A stretch of DNA of 64,000 nt from Achromobacter animicus (GCF_902859585.1 NZ_CADIJM010000005.1:124001-188000), one strand, 5' to 3'. Shown: positions 1-8,829, numbered from the stretch's first letter. A program made the numbers and translations. The notes: a model not told the origin generated them from the letters alone.

Positions 1-1
1 C

Positions 2-148
2 CCGTCGTCGACCAAGCGCGAGAACCTGGCCAGCAACCTGCTTGCCCAGGACCTGCGCCTGTCGGATGACGACATGGCGCAGATTGCCGCGCTGGAACGC
101 AACGGCCGCGAAGTCAGCCCGGAAGGGTTGGCCGCGGCGTGGGACTGA
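2..148 (+). CDS. C-terminal fragment of an aldo/keto reductase (DkgB-like)
   Basis: The window opens inside a reading frame whose last 48 residues are visible, beginning with [12 protein letters not shown] and ending in [10 protein letters not shown]. The first motif is the NADPH-binding signature that ends aldo/keto reductases, and the tail is very close in style to 2,5-diketo-D-gluconate reductase B (DkgB). Family members are NADPH-dependent cytosolic carbonyl reductases. The catalytic Tyr/Lys/His residues lie upstream of the window, so activity cannot be judged. The stop is 19 bp before the next gene on the same strand, an Old Yellow Enzyme reductase, so the two may be cotranscribed as a reductase pair. 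Confidence 0.8.
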   Translation, partial: PSSTKRENLASNLLAQDLRLSDDDMAQIAALERNGREVSPEGLAAAWD

Positions 149-167
149 ACCGGAAGGCACTGAAACC

Positions 168-1277
168 ATGCACACGACTGATCCGCTGTTTCAACCCCTG
201 GCGCTGGGCGGCCTGACGCTGCCCAACCGCATCGTCATGCCGCCGATGACGCGCTCGCGCGCCACGCAGCCCGGCGATTGCGCCAATGCGCTGATGGCGC
301 GCTACTACGCGCAGCGCGCGGGCGCCGGGCTCATCGTCAGCGAAGGCACCTACATATCGCCGATGGGCAAAGGCTATGCCGGCACCCCCGGCCTGTGCAC
401 CCCCGCCCAGGTGGCCGGCTGGCGCGGCGTTACCGACGCCGTCCACGCCGCCGGCGGCCGCATCTACGCGCAGCTCTGGCACGTGGGCCGGCTAAGCCAC
501 ACCAGCCTGCTGGGCGGACAGGCGCCGGTGTCGTCGTCTGCGATTCAGGCAGAGGGCGTCAACGTCTTCATCCAGAACGAAGACGGCAGCCCCAACTTCG
601 TGCAGGCCTCGGCGCCGCGCGCGCTGCCGGTCGCGGAAATCCAGGCCATCGTCGAGGAATACCGCCAGGCCGCGCGCAACGCCATCGCCGCGGGGTTTGA
701 CGGTGTGGAGCTGCACGCGGCCAACGGTTATCTGGTCAACCAGTTCCTGGATTCCGAGGCCAACAACCGCACCGACGCGTACGGCGGCTCGCTGGAAAAC
801 CGCATCCGCTTCCTGGACGAAGTGGCGCGCGCGCTGGTCGAAACCCTGGGCGATCCGGCCCGCGTCGGCATCCGTCTGGCGCCGCTCACGACGCTCAACG
901 GCTGCGTGGATGCGGACCCCGTCGCCACGTACACCGCGGCCGCCAAGCGCCTGGGCGAGATCGGCGTGGGCTACATCCACATCGCCGAAGCCGACTGGGA
1001 CGACGCCCCCGACATGCCGCTGTCTTTCAAAGAGGCGCTGCGCCGCGTGTATCCCGGCGTGCTGATCTACGCCGGCAAGTACACGGCCGAGCGCGCACGC
1101 GATGCGCTGCAGGCAGGCTGGGCGGATCTGATCGCCTTCGGCCGGCCATTCGTGGCGAACCCGGACCTGCCCGACCGCCTGCGCAACGACGTACCGCTGG
1201 CCGAGCATGACAGGAACACGTTGTTCGGCGGAGATGCGCGCGGGTTGACGGACTATCCGGTGTCCGGGGCGCGGTAA
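168..1277 (+). CDS. Old Yellow Enzyme family alkene reductase
   Basis: This 369-residue flavoprotein belongs to the NADH:flavin oxidoreductase/OYE family (NemA-like), which reduces activated C=C bonds of enals, maleimides or nitro compounds using FMN and NAD(P)H. The start MHTTDPLFQPL matches the usual family N-terminus; a longer in-frame reading back to base 42 overlaps the preceding gene and was rejected. Visible landmarks are LPNRIVMPPMTRSRA, the active-site pair H183/N186 in HAANGY, the YGGSLENR segment and the phosphate-binding stretch ending FGRPFVANPDL. Length is typical. It sits just downstream of an aldo/keto reductase. The physiological substrate cannot be read from sequence. Confidence 0.93.
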   Translation: MHTTDPLFQPLALGGLTLPNRIVMPPMTRSRATQPGDCANALMARYYAQRAGAGLIVSEGTYISPMGKGYAGTPGLCTPAQVAGWRGVTDAVHAAGGRIYAQLWHVGRLSHTSLLGGQAPVSSSAIQAEGVNVFIQNEDGSPNFVQASAPRALPVAEIQAIVEEYRQAARNAIAAGFDGVELHAANGYLVNQFLDSEANNRTDAYGGSLENRIRFLDEVARALVETLGDPARVGIRLAPLTTLNGCVDADPVATYTAAAKRLGEIGVGYIHIAEADWDDAPDMPLSFKEALRRVYPGVLIYAGKYTAERARDALQAGWADLIAFGRPFVANPDLPDRLRNDVPLAEHDRNTLFGGDARGLTDYPVSGAR

Positions 1278-1298
1278 ATCCACACGCCCCAAACGAAG

Positions 1299-1330
1299 CC
1301 GCCCGCGCGCCAGAATTGGCGCGCGGGCGG
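1299..1330. terminator. Strong hairpin between convergent genes
   Basis: A perfect 14-bp GC stem with a GAAT loop lies between the end of the OYE gene and the end of the minus-strand lipoprotein gene. It has no clear T-run on either side. Its position between converging stops suggests a bidirectional terminator. Confidence 0.6.
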
Positions 1331-1350
1331 TAAGCCGTCATCCGGCCGGT

Positions 1351-2010
1351 TTACTGGGCTTCGTAGCGCGGCGAGCGCGGCCCGTACAGCATGCCGCCAG
1401 GCGTCCCGGCGCTGAGCAGTTGCGCGTTCGTCATGCCGGCCACACTGTAGCTGCGGTCCGTCAGGTTGTTGACCACCTGATCCACCACCGCCTGCACCAG
1501 CATGCCGATCAGGCCGCCGTTGCTGTTGTTGTTGGCATGCACCACCTGCTTGGAGCCGCTCCAGAGCTTGGCGCCGTTGCGCAGGTCGAGCAATTCAGCG
1601 TCGATCGAGACCGTAACGGTGCTGGCCAGGACGGCGTAGCTGGCGCCGTACTGCTTGACCGTCATGTACAGCGCCGCATCGGCGCCAAAGATCTCGCGCA
1701 GCTTCACGGCGGGCAGCTCGTGGATGTCGTCGGGCGAAGTCAGGCCGTTCTGCTTGAACGTTTCTTCCATGACGCCAACCGGAATCACGTAGTAGCCGGA
1801 TTCGGCGAGCGGGCGCGTGGCCTGCGACAGCACGGCCGCGGTGGCCGACACGTCGACCGACGTATTCAGCGGCGGCAGCACGAGGATCGACGCCGGCTTG
1901 CTTTCGCGAAACGCGGTGTAGTCGACGTTGTTTTGGGGCGGCGCCACGCAGCCGGTCAGCAGCGCCACGATGGCCACGAGGCCGGCGCGCATGAGTTTGT
2001 TCATCATCAC
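1351..2010 (-). CDS. GNA1162 (DUF799) family lipoprotein
   Basis: A 219-residue predicted outer-membrane lipoprotein. The N-terminus carries a short hydrophobic signal ending in the lipobox LLTGC, and the mature part matches the DUF799/GNA1162 family described from Neisseria, with the segment SILVLPPLNTSVDV and a TolB-N/CsgG-like alpha/beta fold typical of that group. It is the last gene of a three-gene minus-strand operon (CsgG-like, DUF4810, GNA1162) and overlaps its upstream neighbour by 4 bp (ATGA). The same trio is conserved in other beta- and gammaproteobacteria. An envelope role is likely, but the precise function is not established. Confidence 0.9.
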   Translation of the reverse strand: MMMNKLMRAGLVAIVALLTGCVAPPQNNVDYTAFRESKPASILVLPPLNTSVDVSATAAVLSQATRPLAESGYYVIPVGVMEETFKQNGLTSPDDIHELPAVKLREIFGADAALYMTVKQYGASYAVLASTVTVSIDAELLDLRNGAKLWSGSKQVVHANNNSNGGLIGMLVQAVVDQVVNNLTDRSYSVAGMTNAQLLSAGTPGGMLYGPRSPRYEAQ

Positions 2011-2558
2011 GATCCCTTCTTCAACGTGCCGGCCTCGGCGGGCGCGGCCGGCGCGGCGGCAGCGGGTTTGACCGAAGCAGGCGATCCTGCGGCGGGCGAT
2101 CCCGCGGCAGGCGAACCTGCGGCAGGCGCCCCCGCAGCCACCGTACCCGCCCCCTGCGCGGCAACCGTCTGCGGCTTGCCCGCGTTGCGCAGCAGGAAGT
2201 CCATGAACGGCGCGGCTTCCGGGAAGGCCGCCTTCTCGCCCTGCATCTGCTCGACGCCCTTGTCGCCGTCGCCCATCTTCATGTAGAGCATGCCCAGATG
2301 CGCACGGAAACCGGGCGGGAGTTCGGCGTTGGACGCGCGCGCCGTCTCGATGTTCTGTTCCATGGCGAGCGTCTGGGTCGCGTAATCGCCGCCGTCGTCC
2401 TTCAGGTAGGAATAGACCGAGCCCTGATAGGACTGCCAGCTATACATGGACTTGGGCTGCTGCACGCAGGCCGACAGCACGCCGGCAAGGGCGGCGATCG
2501 CCAGTGCGCGGCCCGCGCGCGCGGCGCACGTGCGGGGTTGGTGGGTATGAATGGTCAT
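2007..2558 (-). CDS. DUF4810 domain lipoprotein with Ala/Pro-rich repeat tail
   Basis: A 183-residue protein with a basic N-terminus, hydrophobic helix and lipobox LSACV. The core (SMYSWQSYQGSVYSYLK onward, with two short helical hairpins resembling TPRs, HLGMLYMKMGD) fits DUF4810. The last third is low-complexity Ala/Gly/Ser/Pro, encoded by tandem 15-bp units. It is translationally coupled to the downstream GNA1162 gene (4-bp overlap), and its start follows a GGAGG ribosome site 12 bp after the stop of the CsgG-like gene. The three products probably act together at the outer membrane. No enzymatic motif is visible. Confidence 0.88.
   Translation of the reverse strand: MTIHTHQPRTCAARAGRALAIAALAGVLSACVQQPKSMYSWQSYQGSVYSYLKDDGGDYATQTLAMEQNIETARASNAELPPGFRAHLGMLYMKMGDGDKGVEQMQGEKAAFPEAAPFMDFLLRNAGKPQTVAAQGAGTVAAGAPAAGSPAAGSPAAGSPASVKPAAAAPAAPAEAGTLKKGS
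2083..2142. repeat. Tandem 15-bp repeat coding AAGSP units
   Basis: Three near-identical 15-bp units and a fourth degenerate one sit in frame inside the DUF4810 gene and encode repeated Ala-Ala-Gly-Ser-Pro on the minus strand. Because the unit is a multiple of three, copy-number change would lengthen or shorten the tail without a frameshift. Confidence 0.8.
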
Positions 2559-2569
2559 CCCGGCCTCCG

Positions 2570-3247
2570 TCAGTTGCGGGCGGGCTGCCAGGCGCCCTGT
2601 TCGATGCCGTCGACCAGGCGGTCCACGGCTTCACGGATGGCCAGGTCCAGCACCTTGCCGTTCAGCGTGGAGTCGTAGCCGGCGGTGCCGCCAAAGCCCA
2701 CGACTTCGCGGTTGGACAGGCTGTATTCGCCGGCGCCGGACGCGGAATAGACCACTTCCGAGGTCGTGGCATCCACCACGTTCAGGTCGACCTTGGCATA
2801 GGCCACCTGTTCCTTGCCGCGGCCCAGGATGCCGAACAGTTGCTGGTCGCCGGTGACCTTGCGGCCGAAGGCCGTCACGTCGCCCGTGACGACGTAGCGC
2901 GCGCCCTTGATCTGGGCGGCCTTCTTGTTGAACGCGGCTTCCTGGGCGATTTCGGACAGGTTGTCGCGGTCCATCACCTGGAATCGGCCGCTGCGCTGCA
3001 GGTGGCTGACCAGGATCGTCTTGGCTTGGCCGCCCAGGCGGTCCACGCCGTCCGAGAACACGCCGCGCAGGTAATTGGTGCGGTTGTCGAACTTGCCGAC
3101 GGAAATGGGGCTGCGCACACCCGCGTACGGCTTGCTGGCCGCCGCGACGGCCGGCACGGCCACGGCTTGGGAACGCTCGGTGGCGCAACCTGCCACCACG
3201 GTGGACAGCAAGGCCAATGCCCCGATCTTTACAACCTTGTTCAACAT
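2570..3247 (-). CDS. CsgG/HfaB-family lipoprotein
   Basis: A 225-residue lipoprotein starting MLNKVVKIGALAL with lipobox VVAGC. The mature sequence (ISVGKFDNRTNYLRG, RYVVTGDVTAFG) is that of the CsgG/HfaB family, whose best-known members form outer-membrane curli export pores or holdfast anchors. Others in the same family, as in this trio, have unknown envelope roles. No csgA-like curli subunit is present nearby, so curli export should not be assumed. A GGAG ribosome site lies just before this ATG; a longer start 15 codons upstream lacks one. It heads the three-gene operon with DUF4810 and GNA1162 genes. Confidence 0.9.
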   Translation of the reverse strand: MLNKVVKIGALALLSTVVAGCATERSQAVAVPAVAAASKPYAGVRSPISVGKFDNRTNYLRGVFSDGVDRLGGQAKTILVSHLQRSGRFQVMDRDNLSEIAQEAAFNKKAAQIKGARYVVTGDVTAFGRKVTGDQQLFGILGRGKEQVAYAKVDLNVVDATTSEVVYSASGAGEYSLSNREVVGFGGTAGYDSTLNGKVLDLAIREAVDRLVDGIEQGAWQPARN

Positions 3248-3542
3248 CTTTTTCTCCAGGCCGCTCCTGGCCCCATTTGCGGCGGGCGGCATCCGTCCAT
3301 TGAATTGAACCCGGAGTATATGTACTGAATTACTTAGATACTATTTGAAATAAAGCCCAAATTCGGGTCCTTTTTGACGCTCAACAAGGAAACTGCGGAT
3401 TACCGCCTAACCAATAAGTATGGTTTTCGGGCGCCGGACGCCCAGCGCGGCGGCGCCGGGCCATACACTGCCTCATCGCAGCGCGCGCCAGCCTTTGGAC
3501 GGCCCTTCGGTCAGCGCGCCAACGACGGGAGCCCCTCCTGGT
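3248..3542. other. Intergenic region between divergent genes
   Basis: These 295 bp separate the CsgG-like operon (minus) from the ClC gene (plus). The middle (about 3299-3365) is strikingly AT-rich for this genome and probably contains the promoters. A TATACT-like -10 is visible on the minus strand at 3315-3320, but without a convincing -35. I saw no riboswitch-like structure, including no fluoride-riboswitch consensus. Confidence 0.4.
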
Positions 3543-4847
3543 ATGAACGATCCAACGCCCGACGATCCCTCCTGGCTGCGCCCGCGGTTTCTCCTGGCGG
3601 TCGTCCTGACCGGCCTGTTCGCCGGTCTGGGCGGCATGCTGCTCGGCATGTTGCTGCACGCCGTCCAGCACCTGGCGTACGGCTACGGCGGCGGCCACAT
3701 CATCAGCCACGAATCCTTTCTTGAAGGCGTGCAGGCCGCCAGCGGCCCGCGCCGCGTACTGGCGCTGGTGCTGTGCGGCCTGGCGGCCGGCGGCGGATGG
3801 TGGCTGATCTATCGCTATGGCCGTCCCCTGGTCAGCGTCAAGAAGGCGGTGTCAGACCCCACGCAAGCCATGCCCCCGGCGACAACGATGGCGCACGCCA
3901 TCCTGCAGATCATCACGGTGGGCCTGGGATCGCCGCTGGGACGCGAGGTGGCGCCGCGCGAAGTCGGCGCGCTGGCGGGCGGCCGGCTGGCCGCGCTGCT
4001 GCGGCTTGCCCCCGCGCAGCACCGGATCGTGATCGCCTGTGGCGCCGGCGCGGGGTTGGCCGCCGTCTACAACGTGCCGCTCGGCGCAGCGCTCTTCGTG
4101 CTGGAAGTCCTGCTGGGCTCGTTCGCCTGGCCCGCCGTCGTCGCGGCGCTCATTGCCTGCTGCATTGGCGCCGTGGTGGCCTGGGCGGGATTGGGCAACG
4201 ACATCCAGTACGCCGTACCCGCCATGCAGATCAACGCCAGCCTCGTGGTTTGGGCGATCGCCGCCGGGCCGCTGTTCGGATGCGCGGCCCACGGCTGGCA
4301 GCGGCTGACCGCCGCGGCGCGCGCCCAGGCCGCCCGGGGCTGGCAATTGCCCGTGGCCTGCCTGGTCAATTTCACGCTGATCGGCCTGCTTGCCATCTAT
4401 CTTCCCGCGCTGCTGGGCAACGGCAAGGGGCCGGCGCAACTGAGTTTCGACAATGAACTGACCATCGCCCTGGCCGCCACGCTGGCCGTGATGAAGGTGG
4501 TTGTCGTCGCCTGCACGCTGCGCGCGGGCGCGGAGGGCGGTCTGCTCACCCCCGCCATCGCCGTCGGCGCATCAATGGCCGTCGTGCTGGGCGGCCTGTG
4601 GAGCCTGGCCTGGCCCGATTCGCCGCCCGGCGCATTTGCCGTCGTGGGCGCGGCCGCCTTTCTGGCCTCGTCGATGCGCATGCCGCTCACCGCGGTGGTG
4701 CTGATCCTGGAATTCACCCGGGTCGACCAGGCCCTTCTTGTCCCCATCATCGTGGCCGTGGCCGGCTCGGTCCTGACCAGCCGCTATCTCGCCGCCCGCG
4801 GCGCGCGGCTTGCCGACGCCCCCGCCGCCGCGCGCACCGCTTCCTGA
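3543..4847 (+). CDS. ClC-family chloride channel/antiporter
   Basis: A 434-residue polytopic inner-membrane protein of the ClC family. The N-terminal helix follows MNDPTPDDPSW. Conserved elements are the proton-gate region GSPLGREVAPRE (the usual signature is GREGP; here Val-Ala replaces Gly while the gating Glu is kept), YNVPLGAALFVLEVL, and GGLLTPAIAVG corresponding to GxFxP. No C-terminal CBS domains are present, as in short ClcB-like proteins. The ATG at 3543 is chosen because the hydrophobic domain begins soon after. A YdeP-like oxidoreductase follows after 15 bp, suggesting a shared transcript and an acid-stress role. Which anion it prefers (chloride or fluoride) is not certain. Confidence 0.9.
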   Translation: MNDPTPDDPSWLRPRFLLAVVLTGLFAGLGGMLLGMLLHAVQHLAYGYGGGHIISHESFLEGVQAASGPRRVLALVLCGLAAGGGWWLIYRYGRPLVSVKKAVSDPTQAMPPATTMAHAILQIITVGLGSPLGREVAPREVGALAGGRLAALLRLAPAQHRIVIACGAGAGLAAVYNVPLGAALFVLEVLLGSFAWPAVVAALIACCIGAVVAWAGLGNDIQYAVPAMQINASLVVWAIAAGPLFGCAAHGWQRLTAAARAQAARGWQLPVACLVNFTLIGLLAIYLPALLGNGKGPAQLSFDNELTIALAATLAVMKVVVVACTLRAGAEGGLLTPAIAVGASMAVVLGGLWSLAWPDSPPGAFAVVGAAAFLASSMRMPLTAVVLILEFTRVDQALLVPIIVAVAGSVLTSRYLAARGARLADAPAAARTAS

Positions 4848-4862
4848 AATCCGGAGATCCGC

Positions 4863-7130
4863 ATGTCCCAAGGCAAACCCATTGGCATCCACCGCTACGA
4901 CGCCCCGGCAGGCGGCTGGGGCGCGTTGAAGGCGACCGCGCAGGCGGTGGCCAACCAGATGCGCATTGCCGAAGCGCCCGTGCTGCTCTTGCGCACCAAC
5001 AAGCCCGACGGGTTCGACTGCCCCGGCTGCGCCTGGCCCGACAAGGCGCATACGTCCACGTTCCAGTTCTGCGAAAACGGCGCAAAGGCCGTCACGTGGG
5101 AAGCCACCCGCAAGCGCGTGACGCCCGAGTTCTTTGCCGCGCACACGGTGACCGAACTGCTGACCTGGACCGATCACGACCTGGAGAACGCAGGCCGCCT
5201 GACCCATCCGCTGGCCTACGACGCCGCCAGCGACACTTACCAGCCCATCGAATGGGATGCCGCCTTTGCACGCATCGGCCAGACGCTGGCCAGCCTGCCG
5301 GACCCGGACATGGCCGAGTTCTATACGTCGGGCCGCGCATCCAACGAGGCCGCGTTTCTCTTCAGCCTGTACGCCCGCGAATTCGGCACCAACAATTTCC
5401 CCGACTGCTCCAACATGTGCCACGAGGCCACCAGCGTCGGGCTGCCCAAGGCCATCGGCATCGGCAAGGGCACGGTGTCGCTGGACGACTTCGACAAGTG
5501 CGATCTCATCATCTCGATGGGGCACAACCCCGGCACCAACCATCCGCGCATGATGGGCACCCTGCATGAATGCGCGCGCCGCGGCGTGCCCATCATCGTG
5601 TTCAACCCGCTGCGCGAGCGTTCGCTGGAGCGCTTTGCCGATCCGCAGGACCCGATCGAGATGGGCACCTTCGGCTCCACGGCCATCGCCTCCACGTACT
5701 ACCAGGTCAAGGTCGGCGGCGACGCCGCCGCGCTCAAGGGCATCATGAAGGCGCTGATGGACGCGGACCGCGACGGGCGCAACACGCTCGACCACGAATT
5801 CATTTCGAGGCACACGAACGGCTACGAGGCCTTCGCGCAGGACCTGGACGCCACGAGCTGGACCGACATCGAACAGGCCAGCGGACTGCGCCGGCGCGAC
5901 CTGGAGCTGGTGGCCGAGGCCTATGCGCGTTCCAACGCCACCATCGTCACGTACGGCATGGGCATCACGCAGCACGAAAAAGGCACGAGCAACGTGCAGC
6001 AGATCGCCGCGCTGCTCTTGATGCGCGGCAACTTCGGCAAGCCGGGCGCAGGCATCTGTCCCCTGCGCGGGCACTCCAACGTGCAGGGCAACCGTACGGT
6101 GGGCATCACCGAGAAGATCGACAACACCATGTTCGACCACGTCGAGCAGACCTTCGGCTTCCGGCCTCCCAACCGCACCGGCCATGATGCGGTCGAAGCC
6201 ATGAAGGCGATGGCCGCGGGCCGCGCCAAGGCGCTGATCTGCCTGGGCGGCAACTTTGCGATTGCGCTGCCCGATACCGAGGCCTGCGAGCGCGGCATGC
6301 GGCAACTGGATCTGGCGGTGCATCTGAACACCAAGCTGAACCGCTCGCACCTGTTGATCGGCAAGGCGTCGATCATCCTGCCGGTGCTGGGCCGCACGGA
6401 GAGCGACGTGCAGGCCGGCGGCGCGCAATCGGTCACGGTCGAGGATTCGATGTCGATGGTGCATGCCTCGCGCGGCAAGCTGGCGCCCGCCTCACCGCAC
6501 CTGCGTTCGGAACCGGCCATCATCGCCGGCATGGCGCAGGCGACGCTGCCGAACAGCCGCGTCAACTGGGCGCACCTGATCGAGGACTACGACCGCATCC
6601 GCGACCTGATCGAAAAGATCTATCCGGATTTCCGCGACTACAACGCACGAATCCGCATCCCCGCCGGCTTCCGGCTGCCGCTGCCGCCCACCGAGCGCAT
6701 CTGGAAGACAGCGTCGGGCAAGGCGGAATTCATTCCGTTCGCGGGTTTGCGCGAAGACCCGGATATCGTCGAAGGCAACATCCTGCGGCTCACCACGCTG
6801 CGCAGCCACGACCAGTACAACACGACGATCTACGGCATGGACGACCGTTATCGCGGCGTGTTCGGCCGGCGCGACGTGCTGTTCATGAATGCCGCCGACC
6901 TGGCGCGCTACGGCATTGCGCACGGCGACGAGGTCGACATCGTCACCAGCCTGCCCGGCCAGACGCACCGGCGGCTGCGGCTGACGGCCATCCAGCATGA
7001 CATCGCGGCAGGGTCAGTGGGCGCGTACTACCCGGAAGCCAACAACCTGTGCCCGCTGGATTATCAGGACTCGGCAAGCGGCACACCCAGCTACAAGTCG
7101 ATTCCGGTGCGGATCCAGAAAGCGGCCTGA
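4863..7130 (+). CDS. ydeP: FdhF/YdeP-family molybdopterin oxidoreductase
   Basis: A 755-residue molybdopterin-dependent oxidoreductase resembling the alpha subunit of formate dehydrogenases, in the YdeP subfamily. Diagnostic segments are DCPGCAWPD near residue 50, EFYTSGRASNEAAF, NNFPDCSNMCHEATS and SMGHNPGTNHPRMMGTLHE for cofactor binding, and the C-terminal molydopterin-dinucleotide-binding domain with LTTLRSHDQYNTTIYG. No twin-arginine leader is present, so it should be cytoplasmic. E. coli YdeP is linked to acid resistance. Here the gene follows a ClC antiporter gene by 15 bp with its own GGAG site. The electron partner and substrate are unknown, and no small subunit is encoded beside it. 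Confidence 0.9.
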   Translation: MSQGKPIGIHRYDAPAGGWGALKATAQAVANQMRIAEAPVLLLRTNKPDGFDCPGCAWPDKAHTSTFQFCENGAKAVTWEATRKRVTPEFFAAHTVTELLTWTDHDLENAGRLTHPLAYDAASDTYQPIEWDAAFARIGQTLASLPDPDMAEFYTSGRASNEAAFLFSLYAREFGTNNFPDCSNMCHEATSVGLPKAIGIGKGTVSLDDFDKCDLIISMGHNPGTNHPRMMGTLHECARRGVPIIVFNPLRERSLERFADPQDPIEMGTFGSTAIASTYYQVKVGGDAAALKGIMKALMDADRDGRNTLDHEFISRHTNGYEAFAQDLDATSWTDIEQASGLRRRDLELVAEAYARSNATIVTYGMGITQHEKGTSNVQQIAALLLMRGNFGKPGAGICPLRGHSNVQGNRTVGITEKIDNTMFDHVEQTFGFRPPNRTGHDAVEAMKAMAAGRAKALICLGGNFAIALPDTEACERGMRQLDLAVHLNTKLNRSHLLIGKASIILPVLGRTESDVQAGGAQSVTVEDSMSMVHASRGKLAPASPHLRSEPAIIAGMAQATLPNSRVNWAHLIEDYDRIRDLIEKIYPDFRDYNARIRIPAGFRLPLPPTERIWKTASGKAEFIPFAGLREDPDIVEGNILRLTTLRSHDQYNTTIYGMDDRYRGVFGRRDVLFMNAADLARYGIAHGDEVDIVTSLPGQTHRRLRLTAIQHDIAAGSVGAYYPEANNLCPLDYQDSASGTPSYKSIPVRIQKAA

Positions 7131-7348
7131 GCGCCGCAGCATGCCTCCGGCCGCCGCGCCTCATCCCTCTGGACGAGCGCAAGCGGGGCCGGATGATGCG
7201 TAAGCACCATTGCACATTCAAGGATTAATACTTTCGGCTACTAGCAAGGCGGATGAGGTCCGCATATATATCCCTGCAATGGGCGCCGCATCATCGTCGT
7301 CATGTCGTCTTGCCAAGAACACCCGCGCCCGTTCCCAGGAGACCATCG
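7131..7348. promoter_or_regulatory. Probable promoter region of the five-gene protease operon
   Basis: These 218 bp hold an AT-rich patch at about 7205-7285 in otherwise GC-rich DNA, with several TATA/TAATAC-like hexamers but no single convincing -35/-10 pair. It ends with an AGGAGA ribosome site directly before the ATG at 7349. It is the only sizeable gap before five closely spaced genes, so the operon promoter most likely lies here. Confidence 0.4.
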
Positions 7349-8803
7349 ATGGCACGATGTCCTTTTGCGACGTGGCGGCCCATATCGGGTTCGTGCGGGC
7401 CTCATCTTGGCGGCCCCTTCAAGATCGTCCATCACACCACCGAAGGCAGCACCGCGCAGGGTGCGATGGACGCGTTCCGCCGCAACCGCTCCGACCCCCA
7501 CTTCACGGTCGACGCCACCACCATCTTCCAGCACGTCGACACCGCAGAAGGCGCGCGAGCGCTGCGCAACGATGCGGGCGGCGTGCAGACCAACCGCGAT
7601 TCGGCGGTGCAGATCGAGCTGGTGGGATTCGCGCATCTGCCCAAGGACAGCCGCGCGCTGACCAACGTGGCGCGCCTATGCCGCTGGATCGAGGAACAGC
7701 ACGGCATCCCGCGCAAGTGGCCGTCTGGCCGCCCGCTTCCAGCCAAGAACGGCAAGGATCCCGGCGGCCACAGCCGCGACCCCGCCATCTGGGATTCGGC
7801 CAGCGGGCATTTCGGCCACTGCCACGTCCCCGAAAACTCGCACTGGGACCCCGCTTATTCCGCGGCGGAAGCGGACTTCATCCTGGCCGCCACGTTCTCG
7901 GAAGACGGCGCGCTGGTGTCGCCCGCCCCGCCGCCGCGTCCGGCCGCGCGCCGTGCATCCAAAAGCGCCGCGCCCACCTCGACCATGCCGGACCACGGCG
8001 TCAACGCGGTTGGTATCCACGGCTACCTGAACGATCTGGCCGTGCAGACGCTGGAGCCGCCCGGCATGCCCGTCGCGCGGCGGCGCGCGCCCGCCAAGCG
8101 TTCTGGCGCCGTCCTGCGTGCCGGCGCCGCGGGCAAGACCGCACGGCAGGCGCCGCAGGCCAGCATCAACGCCGGCAGCGTGCTGTCGTTTGCGGCGGGC
8201 CTGCAGGAGCAGGAACGCGGCGACGTGCTGTATTCGCTGCAACTGGCGCAACGCGCGGCCAGCGCCGCGCATGACAGATTCACCCAGTCGCAGGCCTGGT
8301 ATCAGACCTACGTGGAAGTGCTGGAGAACCTGGGGTGGACCAGCGGACAGATGAGTTTCACCCATCACGAGGAAGACGAGCGCGAGTTCCGCATGGACCA
8401 GGTGGCCGTCGACCTGCTGCTGGCCGTCGCGCGGCGCGATCAGCTGGCGGTGCTGGACCAGGCCGTGACCGCGTTGGGCCAGCTGGCCGAAGACGACGAC
8501 ACCGTGAAGCTCTTCGACTTTCACGCGTCGTCGCAGTCGGGCGGCAACTTCCAGCTGGGCGCGGTGCAGCGCGATCGCGGCGGCGGGCTGTCGATGGCGC
8601 TGGGCGCCTACTACTTTCGCGCCGTGGACAGCCGCAAGCGTTTCCTGTTTGCGCAGTGGGGCGCGCGCCAGGTGAACTTCTGGGCCTGCGCGCAGCGCCT
8701 GACGCTGAACGCCGCCCTGTATGAACAGCTGCGCGACGACGTGCAGGCTAAGCTGGCCGCCGACGCGCCGCGCTACATCGCCAGCTTGAAGCTGGCGTAC
8801 TAG
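7349..8803 (+). CDS. Amidase-like (PGRP/amidase_2 type) protein with C-terminal unknown domain
   Basis: A 484-residue protein. The N-terminal ~180 residues resemble zinc N-acetylmuramoyl-L-alanine amidases: paired His28-His29 (IVHHTTEG), the HFTVD/IFQHVD strands, and GHCHVPENSHWDP with His157, His159 and Asp167. A basic Ala/Pro linker (about 190-285) joins a C-terminal helical domain (about 290-484) that I cannot assign. There is no signal peptide, so if it cleaves peptidoglycan it would need lysis or another exit route, or it acts on something else inside the cell. The ATG at 7349 has an AGGAGA site; a longer frame from 7253 encodes a poor-quality extension. It is the first gene of the five-gene protease operon. 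Confidence 0.82.
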   Translation: MARCPFATWRPISGSCGPHLGGPFKIVHHTTEGSTAQGAMDAFRRNRSDPHFTVDATTIFQHVDTAEGARALRNDAGGVQTNRDSAVQIELVGFAHLPKDSRALTNVARLCRWIEEQHGIPRKWPSGRPLPAKNGKDPGGHSRDPAIWDSASGHFGHCHVPENSHWDPAYSAAEADFILAATFSEDGALVSPAPPPRPAARRASKSAAPTSTMPDHGVNAVGIHGYLNDLAVQTLEPPGMPVARRRAPAKRSGAVLRAGAAGKTARQAPQASINAGSVLSFAAGLQEQERGDVLYSLQLAQRAASAAHDRFTQSQAWYQTYVEVLENLGWTSGQMSFTHHEEDEREFRMDQVAVDLLLAVARRDQLAVLDQAVTALGQLAEDDDTVKLFDFHASSQSGGNFQLGAVQRDRGGGLSMALGAYYFRAVDSRKRFLFAQWGARQVNFWACAQRLTLNAALYEQLRDDVQAKLAADAPRYIASLKLAY

Positions 8804-8829
8804 CCGGCAGCCGGCATTGGGAGAACGAC

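Noticed and set aside
3366-3542. Fluoride riboswitch upstream of the ClC gene
   Set aside because: The conserved core sequence of that riboswitch is not present.
4572-6464. 630-codon minus-strand frame across clc and ydeP
   Set aside because: Antisense shadow; the plus-strand products carry full family motifs.
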